Shown piece by piece: positions 34,501-44,454 of a stretch of 64,000 nucleotides of DNA (the first letter of the stretch is position 1; every line of letters starts with the position of its first letter). The translations under genes were made by a program, and so were the position numbers. The notes under the pieces were generated by a model that was given only the letters and a program-made list of their open reading frames with translations, was not told where the DNA came from and did no database searches. This DNA comes from Myrica gale (Eukaryota; Streptophyta; Magnoliopsida; Fagales; Myricaceae): contig OZ005601.1 of assembly GCA_963930655.1 (NCBI GenBank), positions 28,024,921-28,088,920 of the forward strand, written 5' to 3'.

Positions 34501-34773
34501 ATTGACTTTGAAGGCGACAATTTGCAGGTCTGCAATGCTCTCTCTCTACCGTTTTTTCCTCCGGATTGGTCTATTGGCTCTTTGATTTGTGACATTAAAG
34601 CTCTGCTGGAGGTTCACATCAGTTGGAAAGTTTATCATGTTAGACGTGGTGCTAATCTTTTAGCCCATAATATTGCCAAGTGGGCTGTTTTGTTCAATTT
34701 GGAGGGTAATATCCATGTGCATTGTATTCCCCCAGATATACTTACTTCTGATGATCCCCCTCCCCTTCCTTGA
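31551..34773 (+). pseudogene. LINE ORF2: endonuclease and RNase H, reverse transcriptase deleted
   Basis: The front (31551-32132) is an APE-type endonuclease: LCWNCRGIG, CLAETKI, SCVYGP, LCMGDFNCLL, and later ASDHSPLL in the next frame. A 4-bp duplication (CTGG) near 32110 shifts the frame. The frame from 32074 then runs through WLTCRDLNTKYFHTSTIIRR to IPSAEL at about 32865. It jumps directly to NPGKHLGAILIGQNK, which lies after the reverse transcriptase in intact elements, so the core with its YADD site is gone (inferred from family architecture). A stop arises at 33697-33699 inside a templated insertion, and another (TAA) at 33976-33978. The final part (34021-34773) is an RNase H: WKINFDVAIR, GEARAALFAVQKA, FEGDNLQVCNAL and ANLLAHNIAKWA. 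Confidence 0.9.
33621..33710. repeat. perfect 41-bp inverted repeat (templated insertion) in LINE ORF2
   Basis: Arms 33621-33661 and 33670-33710 are perfect reverse complements around an 8-base loop. The extra 42 bp lie between two copies of GATCCCAAAG (33667-33676 and 33709-33718). Removing them restores WVPDP followed by KGSFSLKSAYNF, as expected for the family. The insertion keeps frame but brings a stop codon. This fits a strand-switch event that copied the nearby sequence in reverse. Confidence 0.95.
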
Positions 34774-34841
34774 CTCTGTACTTTGGTTTTGTATAGTATA
34801 GACGTTTGCTTAGAAAAAAAGAAGAAGGAAAAAACAGTTAA

Positions 34842-36690
34842 ATTGTAACTGCTTTTATTTTTACCCATAACAAAATATGGTCCAAAGATTTATTTTGCTG
34901 CCCTAAGCATATGATTAGGATATTCATTTATTTTTATTTTTTAAGGATATTTTGGATCTTAATTAACTCGTAGGTGCTACCAACCCTTTGGAGCCACTCA
35001 CGTTACTTTAGTTGATAATTGCTCAGTTTATATGAGACAGAGAGACTGTATCGAAGTGTGCGTAAGTTGATCTAGACATCCTGTTTAAAAAAAATCAATA
35101 ACTAAGCTCTAGTGAATTCTTCTCATTTATGAAGTTAATTGTATTAGTTTGTCTTACGTTAATATTTTTGCTTAGCATTCTAAAAAATGACAAATTAGCT
35201 TTGGTCAATATTTTTAAAGAAAATATAAAATCATGACCTGGTAATATGTTTAGAATTAATAAATTAGCTTTAGCTTATTAAAAAATGCTCAACAACGATA
35301 CTGACAGATTAAGTACAACACGTTATTCGCTTTCTAGAGTTAAAAAAACATGGAAAAATACATTTTTCACCCACAAATTACCATATGTTTTGCACTCTGC
35401 AATCTAAACTATCAATTTTGATACATGACACCCTCTAACTACTAATTTTTGATACTTTGAACCCCTTTTCAAATTTTGAGACTAAAATGACGATAATGCT
35501 CTTGACCCATTTTGTATATAGTAAAAATATTGTTGTTAATTTATTAATTTTTCAAGGGTATTATTGTCAAATAGAGGGTGCAAAATGTTTAATATTAGTA
35601 ATTGAATGGTGTAATGTGTCAAAATTGGTAGTTTAGGGTGTAAAGTGTCTAACATTGATAGTTTGAGAGTGTAATGTCTTAAAGATGATAGTTTGAGGGG
35701 TAAATATATTAAAATTTTGTATTTTTCCCTAAATAATAGGTTACAGGACCTTCTGTGTGTCTATTGTCTGTGTACCACTGGCATGATTGGATGACTAGAT
35801 CCACGCTTTGATGCGACGTCGTAAAGTTAAGGCGGTTGGGACCCGTTGGGTATTCTCTGACCACGAAACCTTTCGGCTTTCCTGAAAATTTCGTCCACTT
35901 TGTATTTACATGAACTCAATTTTTATTTTTTATTTTTAAATATGTTGTTTGAATATTCTCTTTTATTGAATACTTTCTTACAATTTAACTTACCTTAATT
36001 GGTAACTTTCCCATTTAACAATTCTTAACGCAATTTGAGAGCCATGGGAAAAATTGTCATAATTAGCTTCATAATTATAGGGCAAAATTAATATTGCCCC
36101 TTAAACTATTAAAACGACTATTTATTCTTTATCTTTTCCAAATCAAGCACTAAGAAAAATTGTATAAAATGATCAAAGTGCCTATCCTAAATAATTTTTT
36201 TTAAAAAAATAAGAATTAAAGAAATAAATTATTAAAATAGAATTTTAATATTAATATTTTTAATAATTATTATAATTTTATCTTGAATGAGTATTTTGAT
36301 TATTTTTTTTCACTAAAACGTAAATAGATATTTTGATAACTGAGAGATCAAAATTAATATTGTAATGTAATTACTGGACACTTTTCTTAAAAAAAAATAT
36401 TTAAAAAATTGTTCAGTGAAAAAAACTTTTCTGCTGATTTTTTGGGCCCCAGCTCCGTCCCTCCTATAAGACAAACCGGATGAGGATCGCTATTCGGTCA
36501 CCCGAATTGCAGGGATCCCGGTCCAAGACAAACCTACCCCGACGACTCAAAAGAGAGGCACATCCGTCATCAGTTGACTATCCGACACAATTATTTTTCA
36601 CTGATTAGAGTATAAGCAACTAACACCCAACCACTTCATTGTAAAAATAAATAATAATTAAAGACAAAATCTTCGCCACTCAAGGTAAAT
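34842..36690. other. intergenic, two foldback elements, no gene
   Basis: No coding signal. It holds the element at 35352-35729 and a weaker inverted pair at about 36070-36375, where AAAATTAATATTG on the left faces CAAAATTAATATTG-like sequence on the right. The rest is AT-rich. Confidence 0.5.
35352..35729. mobile_element. Mutator-like MITE (foldback)
   Basis: The left end is GGAAAAATACATTTTTCACCC and the reverse-complemented right end is GGAAAAATACAAAATTTT. Inverted arms share the theme ACCCTCTAACTA / ACTCTCAAACTATCA. The target duplication is unclear. It resembles the degenerate element at 22370-22690. Confidence 0.65.
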
Positions 36691-37035
36691 TCTCTCTCTC
36701 TGCGCACAAAACCTCATTCTTGGTCATTGAGCAGTCTCCAGCTTACAAGTTTCAGCCAAAAGCATATAAATTACAGTAGCAATCAAAACTAACTGGCTCT
36801 ATAGAATTTTTGCCATTTTGCGGTCACAGCCTCTCCCGTTGTCTTGAGAGGAAACTCGCTTCTCTCTGCCACACCAGATCACAGGTCTCTGTCTTTTTCC
36901 GCAACTCTGCTGCTTTTAAAAAAGTGGTTTCCGCTGCTTTCATTCCCAGAAAAACATTTTCTATGTATCTTCAATTTGAAATTAAAAATCTCTGCATTTC
37001 GTTTCTATAGTTTTCTTTTTCTTTTTGCAGATCAG

Positions 37036-37073
37036 ATGGTGCCTCCCCCATGCCGCGACTGAATCAAGGATGA
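37036..37073 (+). promoter_or_regulatory. two short upstream ORFs before the GUX start
   Basis: uORF 1 (37036-37062) encodes MVPPPCRD. uORF 2 (37050-37073) encodes MPRLNQG, and its TGA overlaps the main start codon as ATGA (37070-37073). Both follow a likely 5'-leader intron acceptor (TTTTTGCAG at 37030). If the leader is spliced there, ribosomes would meet both uORFs before the main start, which could lower or tune translation. Confidence 0.55.
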
Positions 37074-40000
37074 GAGGATCCTCGACTAGCCCCATTGAGC
37101 CCAGGCTCCGATTGTCGGCTTCCATAAAGTTAGCTTCCCCTTCCTTTCTTTATATTTTCTTGGTTTTCTTACCTTGTTCGGTGGGATTTCCTGAAACTAC
37201 CTGGTTGCTGCTTTAGTAGTTTAGTTCTTCTCGTATTAATTAACTATGTCGACTCTGTACACAGAGCATCATGACTGCTATTATATTTAATGGTTTTAGT
37301 TCTATAGAATTTCCTTTTTGGTTCATTGTTTTCTGTGTTTCTTCGACATTTCGTTCACAAAATCGCATTTAGTGTTCCAATTTAGCTCTTCAGCTACCCG
37401 AATTGGTTGTGAGCAAGGCTTTGTTTCGTTCAGGGGCCGACCCGTTCAGTAAGGGTGTCTTTCTGTAGTTGATACTTCTATATCTGGGTGCCGCACCTTT
37501 TTTTTTTTATATTACAAATGCTACTCTCGGTTGGGATGTTTTTCAAAGTATTGAAATCGTGCATTCGTTGCAGCATTTGCTTCAATGCAGTAGAAAGTAC
37601 ATTTCTTGGAGAAGAGTAAACAACATACTATGGTGCTTAGTGGGAATGACATGGAGAACGATGTTAAATACAGTGTTCATGTAATTGGGGCTGTTGCACG
37701 GACTAGATTTTGAGAATACAGCTAAATCTTGAGAGAATGGTGGTTTCATCTTTTTCTTCTCCTCCCCAACCTTGAAGAATGCTTTCTTTGTCCCGGGCTG
37801 ATAGGGGATAAGCTATTTGAAACAAAGAGCTTTGTGTAATTTCTTGGTGTTCCAAAACTGGCTTATAAATTCTTGTATTATAGTATATCTACGTCCTCTT
37901 AAAGACTGAGAACTGCATCTTCCAGGGGAAGAATCAAAGGATGCCTTGCATAGTGCTGGCTTGACAACAACAGTGATAGAGGAAGGGACCAATGATAGGT
38001 CTATCCGAGCAAGTTTTTGTTTAAATAGTTATTGTTGAAGGATATCTGTATCACAAAGCCCAAACTGGATTTACTCATAGAATAATAATTGGGTGTATTC
38101 AGTGTATCATTTCCTTCCAAGCTTATACCTTTGGGACTGAAACAATAACATCTAAGAGGCTTTATGTTTGAATAATCGAAAGAAATTGATTTTTTTATTT
38201 AGATTTCGGAAGTTCAAGTGTAAAATATAAAATTAGTTCCCTGCCCTTTTGGACCTACTTCAGTATGGATCCTTAACTGGAAGATATGTTCTCTCCAGAA
38301 CAGCAAGTGTAATTTTTTTACCATATGTATTTCAAGTGTCAGAAAGGACAGTTGGACACTTTTTGTGGATTGAAGCAGCTCTTCTATGCATGGGAATGAG
38401 ATTCTTGGTTTTGTTCAATGAGGAAATAAACCTCATTTAATTTTATGATTTTGTTTTGGTACTTGCCTCTTTCTTCTTCCATGATTTGACCCCTAACTTG
38501 AAATCTGTTGAAGACTTGGCCTACCTCATTGTGGTTTGATTGCTTGTTCTGACTTTTATGATACTATATAACATTGGATTGTGTTGATTTCTCTCGACTC
38601 AATATATTACTCGATTAGTTTGATCTACATGAGGATCTTGTGTTAGGATTCCAATTCTTCATGGTTTGCATTTAGAGTTGACAAAATGATTATATTACTC
38701 GATTGGAGTTTGATTATACAACACTGTAGCATTTGTTTCTGCAGTTTTATATGAGATGGCGCTCAAAATGATGAGAAATAAGCCATATCCAGGGAATGTA
38801 GGGGGAAGGTCTAGCAGTCAGAGTCAACTACGAAATGTTGGTATGGTTTGGACTGTCTGGAGACTAAAAGTAGCTCATGGGCATGTTATCCTTCTTTATG
38901 GGGTTCAGCGATGTGGGGTTGGAGACAAATTTGAGGTCAAAACTTACTAAAGGTGTTGTGCAATTCGATAGTGCAAGTTTCCTTGGATAAATAATTGGAG
39001 AATAGGGATTCCTAATTAAGCCCCTATATTGTGTGGACTGTGTCACGGAGTCCTATTGATGCATGACTGCATTGATGTTTAAGTGACCAAAAGACTGCAT
39101 TGGCATGGAAGGTGGTCAGAATCAAGTTGGTGTAGATTGAGGAAAGAGGGATAGATGCTGTTGTGGGATATAAATAGGGAAAATTACCTGATTTTGCTGG
39201 ATATCAGATTTGTAAAGAAAGATGAGATGAGGCTTCTCAGAGTTTCTGCTAAGGGAAAGGAAAGAATTGCTGAAAATAACAGCAAGAAGAATTGGGAAGA
39301 GAAGATTAGTTAGGAAGAGGGAGAACGAATGCCAAATAGACCCAAACGACTTCATCTTCAATTCTTTCTATCACTATCAACACATTAGATGTTACCTACT
39401 TTGATATGAAAAGTCACATACTAAGGAGGTTTACTTGGTTGGAGAGGATTAATAGGGCATTTGACTGCAAGAAGAAGCCTGTTGCTTGTATTGATTATGT
39501 ATTCAATGCGTCGGGGCTTCGTAACTATGTCTTCTTTTCCTCTGTTTGGATGCACTATGAGATCTAACGCCATATTGCATCTATTTTTCTCTTTTCTGTT
39601 TTTCCTTGCTTCTTTTGGTGTAATATTCTGTAAACCCCCCGTGTACTTGGGTTGTGCTGCTTTTTGCTCTTGAGACGATATTCAAAGGTGGAAAAAAAAT
39701 AATAAAGATGCTTAATTTATTTCATATACATACATACATACATGTGTGTGTGTGTCTCTCTCTCTATATGTATGGATGTATGTATGTATGTATACAGACA
39801 TTTTTTATTGTCTGTATAGCCATATATGCTACTGCACCACGAATTTCACCATTGCTGCTTGACCTTTGTGAAAGGGACTGCCTTGGCCATTGTACCTTTT
39901 TCTTCTATTACTGAGGAAATTCTTGATGAATAATCTAGTAGTAAACTATGTTAGCCACAACATAGATGTTACTAAAAAGAGACTAGAGAGAGCAAGCAGC

Positions 40001-43000
40001 GCAATTATTAGTCACGTGAGAATTATGTCATGCTTAATAATCATTCCTTTATCTTAGAGAACAGGGGCCATGAAATCAGTATGCTATTAGACTAGACTGA
40101 TCACTGCTCAAAGTAGGGATGAGGAGTAGCCTTCCTGGTAACATAAAGGGAAAGTTGACTGAGCATAAACATACTTTGTGCCAGGTGGATGCTATATCAA
40201 AGTGACATTTTCTCCAAAGGCCTTCACAAAATAGTGGTGATCAAAACATTATGCAAGTTGGGTCAATAAGGGTAGCTAATTCGGATCTATTACAGATGGT
40301 TCCAGTATTCTGTTTTCGAGGTCTCTTACTTGTTTTGTATTTCGTTTTTAAGCTTTTCTGTTCATCTGACCATTTTATTTGGTATCTGCTGAATTGGTTG
40401 GTGATTTGGAAAATTTTTCATATATTTATCTTAACATGATTTTGCAATCAGCTGATTATAAACCTGAACTCTGTAATCGTTTTCCTTGTGGAAGTTGTCC
40501 GCAATATCACTAACTTTGTTGCGGCCATTTGAATTATTGCTTTTCCTATTTTTCCTTGTTTGGCTGTCTTTCACTGCCTATATTGGTGCACTGATGTAGT
40601 TTAGGCCTTCTTGGTACAGTGAGGGCTCTAGTAAAAGAAAGCCTCAAAGAAGTAAAGATTTTAAAGATGTCGAGAAGGCTCTCCATATTTCCGTCCAAGA
40701 TAGGAGCTTAAATTGCAAACCTACCTTAAAACTTGTGCTGGTGGTTATTATCTTGGGAGCTTTTGCGACATTCTTTCACTCTCCAGCCATTTATAATACA
40801 GATTATCAATCAAATTTGGTCCATCGGTATGTATTACTCTCCTGGTTTTCACTTCTTTCTACTGCGTTTAGTTTACTCTCCCGGTCTACGTCGAGCATTA
40901 TGTGTTTTCAATTCCTTTTTCTTCGTTTATGTGCCACACTCTTCTTTTCTGGAATTTGCGTTACCACCTAAATTGTCTGTCTGCATAAAGAATGTGGTAT
41001 CTGAGAAGTTTGGTGCTTGCAGGCCAACTTTTGTAGACAGATGGACAAGGGAGGATGCAGCTACAGATCCACGCTATACATCAATTTTAGACATTAACTG
41101 GGAGCAAATCTCAAACATTATTGAGAAACTAACTGATGGGACTGAGTATCAGGGAATTGGCTTATTAAACTTTAATGATAGTGAGATTGATCAATGGAAG
41201 CAGCTGATACCAGATGTTGAGCATGTTGTTCTGCACCTGGACTCTGTGCCGCACAATGTAACATGGGAATCCCTATACCCCGAATGGATAGATGAAGAAG
41301 AAGAATTTGAGGTTCCTACTTGTCCTTCTCTGCCTCAGCTTAAAGTTCCTGGAAAACCACGAATTGATCTTGTTGGAGTCAAACTTCCCTGCAACAAGTC
41401 AGGGAGCTGGTCAAGAGATGTGGCTCGATTGCACCTGCAGCTTGAAGCAGCAAGAATTGCTGCTGCTTCCAAAGGGTATCATCCAGTGCATGTGCTTGTA
41501 GTGTCTGAGTGCCTTCCAATCCCAAATCTCTTCACTTGCAAGGAACTTGTCACACATGACAGGAATGTTTGGCTCTTTCAACCCAACCTGAATACGTTGA
41601 GAAATAAGCTGCAACTTCCAGTAGGGTCATGTGAACTTGCAGTTCCTCTCAAAGCTAAAGGTCAGTTTCAGACCAAGTGTATGTTGTTGATTGGGGTGTG
41701 TGTGCATGTTCCTTTCCTCTCTGACCTTTTAGAAGTTTTCAGTTTAGTGATCTGGTTTTGCTGAGGTTAGTTAAATATTTTTCTCGAGAAGATAGGCCAA
41801 CATTATGTACTTAGGTACTTGGGACTGTTGCAACTTGAGAAAAAGAAAAAAATGAGCTCAAAATAGGTTGAACTCGTCAATCAGAGATCTAATACGTGGA
41901 TAATATTTTGATGGGGAAACCATCTGACCTGATTAGTTCTGATTGTCAAAGGAAGTGATGCTTTTTAATTAGTTTAATTTCTTATCAAGAAACCTCCACC
42001 ATATAACTCATATCCAATGAGTTCAGTGCCTCTGATTGTATGCCACATGTATGGAAAAATCAGCCTGAGCCAGAAAATGGAAGAAAATATTGGAAATAGG
42101 GGAAGAATTGCTTTTACAGTTAAATTTGTTGCAAGATTCTTTAAATCGAGACACTAACGTATTTTTAAACAGAAAATTTCTACTCTGAGAGAGCACATCG
42201 TGAAGCATATGCAACAATTCTGCACTCTGCCCATATGTATGTTTGCGGGGCTATTGTTGCTGCTCAGAGTATCCGTATGGCTGGTTCAACACGGGATCTA
42301 GTTATACTTGTTGATGAAACAATTAGTGAATATCACAGGGCAGGATTGGAGGCTGCTGGCTGGAAGATCCATACAATCAAAAGGATCAGGAACCCGAAAG
42401 CAGAACAGGATGCTTACAATGAGTGGAACTACAGCAAATTTCGTCTCTGGCAGTTGACAGACTATGACAAGATTATTTTCATTGATGCTGACCTGCTCAT
42501 ACTAAGAAATATCGATTTCCTGTTTGAGATGCCAGAAATATCTGCCACCGGAAATAATGCTACACTGTTTAACTCAGGTGTGATGGTGATTGAGCCGTCA
42601 AACTGTACATTCCAGCTGCTAATGGAACACATCAATGAGATTGTGTCCTACAATGGTGGGGACCAGGGGTATCTCAATGAGATCTTTACGTGGTGGCACC
42701 GGATTCCAAAACATATGAACTTCTTGAAGCACTTCTGGGAAGGTGATGAGCAGGAGAAAAAAGAGATGAAAACTCGTCTCTTTGGGGCTGATCCTCCAAT
42801 TCTTTATATCGTCCACTACCTTGGTAATAAGCCTTGGCTTTGCTTCCGGGACTATGACTGCAACTGGAATGTGGACATTTTGCAGGAGTTCGCAAGTGAT
42901 GTTGCACATAAGAGATGGTGGAGGGTGCACGATGCCATGCCCAAAAACCTGCAGAAGTTTTGTTTGCTCAGGTCTAAGCAAAAGGCAGCATTAGAGTGGG

Positions 43001-43203
43001 ATAGGAGGCAAGCTGAGACAGGAAATTATACTGATGGTCATTGGAAAATTAAGATAAAAGACGAGCGTTTAAAGACATGTTTTGAGGATTTCTGCTTCTG
43101 GGAGAGTATGTTATGGCACTGGGGTGAAAAAAATTGGACAGATAATGCTACTAATACTCCAGCACCACATGCAATTTCTACCACATCTCTCTCTTCTTTG
43201 TGA
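37070..43203 (+). CDS. GUX3: GUX-type xylan glucuronosyltransferase (GT8)
   Basis: Four exons, 37070-37128, 40620-40826, 41023-41660 and 42173-43203, join in phase into 644 residues. The short first exon encodes MRGSSTSPIEPRLRLSASI, the N-terminal signature of GUX proteins. A single type II membrane segment (LKLVLVVIILGAFATFF) follows. The catalytic domain has the GT8 metal site FIDADLLILRN, then FNSGVMVIEPS, NGGDQGYLNEIF and HYLGNKPWLCFRDYDCNW. GUX enzymes add glucuronic acid side chains to xylan in the Golgi lumen. All key motifs are present. Intron 1 is 3.5 kb. The GUX3 assignment among paralogues rests on the VPS45 and RimP neighbours (synteny from memory) and is less certain than the family. 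Confidence 0.93.
37129..40619 (+). other. long first intron of the GUX gene
   Basis: No exon is needed here to complete the protein. Small open frames are not recognised. A stretch at about 39600-39690 (CCGTGTACTTGGGTTGTGCT) resembles the 3' tail of plant LINEs and may be a short remnant. A microsatellite block follows at 39729-39795. Confidence 0.6.
39729..39795. repeat. compound microsatellite
   Basis: Consecutive tracts of ATAC, GT, CT and ATGT units within GUX intron 1. Confidence 0.9.
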
Positions 43204-43393
43204 CGATATTCTTTTTCATTCTCTTTCATCCTTTTTTTTAGATGACAAACAAATATTATAATCAAAAGAAGTGTTTTTCCTTCTATTTCTTAAATAATTT
43301 TTTACTGTACTCAGGTTGATGACTTTCTTGTACTTCATTTTGTACCATTCAACCTGAATACATGCTATACAGGTTTCTCCATCTCGTTGGCAG

Positions 43394-44144
43394 TAGGAGT
43401 GTCAACGATAGTGTAGGTGACGGTTTGGCAAAAACAGTCACCGTCACCGCAATTGACGGAATCACATATTTGACACGGTCACCGTACCGCTAAGACACAA
43501 TAACCGCTCTTACCGGTGACGGTATTAACGGTAATAGTTAGACGATAACCGTTTAAACCGTGTAAGCGTTAGGCCAAAAAAATAATTTTTTTACATTTCA
43601 TTTTTCACTGTTATGGGCTCTTTTCCTTGGGCTTTTTTGGACCATTAAGACCATTTGATGTCCACAATAAATATAATCATTCAAATATTATAACCTATTT
43701 AAATTTTGCAACATAATATTATAATTAATAATCATATTAAATGAACAAATATCATAACCTATTCAAACATAATATCATAATCATTGATACTCATAACAAA
43801 TATAATAAATTGTCCAAAAGTCCAACATAATATCATATTCAAACATAAAACTAAAGTCTAATAAAAATGTTCAACAATGTGACATAAACCAACTAACATA
43901 TTCCAACAAAAGTCAAATAAAAGTATGTCACCTAATCAATAATCATCTAAAGTCTATACTAGGAGTTGTTAATGGTAGTGTAGGTGACAGTTTGGCAAAA
44001 ATCGTCACCGTCACCGCAAATTGACGGAATCACATATTTGACACCGCCACCGTACCGCTAAGGCACGATAACTGCTCTTACCGGTTACGGTACCAGTAAT
44101 GGTGACGGTTAAAACGTCACCGCCGGTGAAAATGAACACTCCTA
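43394..44144. mobile_element. non-autonomous hAT element, 751 bp, perfect 8-bp TSD
   Basis: The terminal inverted repeats are TAGGAGTGTCAA on the left and, reverse-complemented, TAGGAGTGTTCA on the right. Perfect octamers GTTGGCAG lie at 43386-43393 and 44145-44152, the 8-bp duplication typical of hAT transposition. The left 131 bp (43394-43524) recur as a direct copy at 43960-44092, just before the right end. Subterminal regions are dense in ACCG/CGGT motifs. No transposase is present. It lies between the GUX stop (190 bp away) and the RimP gene. Confidence 0.93.
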
Positions 44145-44454
44145 GTTGGCAGAGTTGAATGCATTTTCAGGAACAAGGCCTTGTTAACATTAACAATTTC
44201 TATGACTACTATATATATATATATTTTAAGCTTCTATGCCTACCAATTGCATTGGACAAATGACAAACCAAAAAAAAGACAACTAAAACGACGTCGCTTG
44301 ATGTTAGTAAAACGACAGACGTTTGTGTCATCTAGACTTCAAAAGAAATCCCGTCATCTTGCCCAGCACCCCGAGTGGAAAGGCTTCAGCTTCTCTGTCT
44401 CTCACATGGTTTGGTTTTTACTCCGAACCCGCAAGATTTACAAAACCGAAAAAG

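Larger units (their letters stand above)
29803..34841 (+). mobile_element. L1-type LINE insertion with 17-bp TSD, RT core deleted
   Basis: A 17-bp direct repeat (AAGGAAAAAACAGTTAA) at 29803-29819 and 34825-34841 brackets a 5.0-kb element on the plus strand that ends in an A-rich tail. It encodes an ORF1 with a DUF4283-like region and zinc knuckle, and an ORF2 with an endonuclease at the front and an RNase H at the back. The central reverse transcriptase is missing. Several lesions (frameshifts, a stop and a 42-bp templated insertion) make it inactive. The intact target duplication shows it is a single, complete insertion event next to VPS45. Confidence 0.93.

Noticed and set aside
38756..38950. 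64-codon frame in GUX intron 1
   Set aside because: The four-exon GUX model is complete without it, and it has no known domain.
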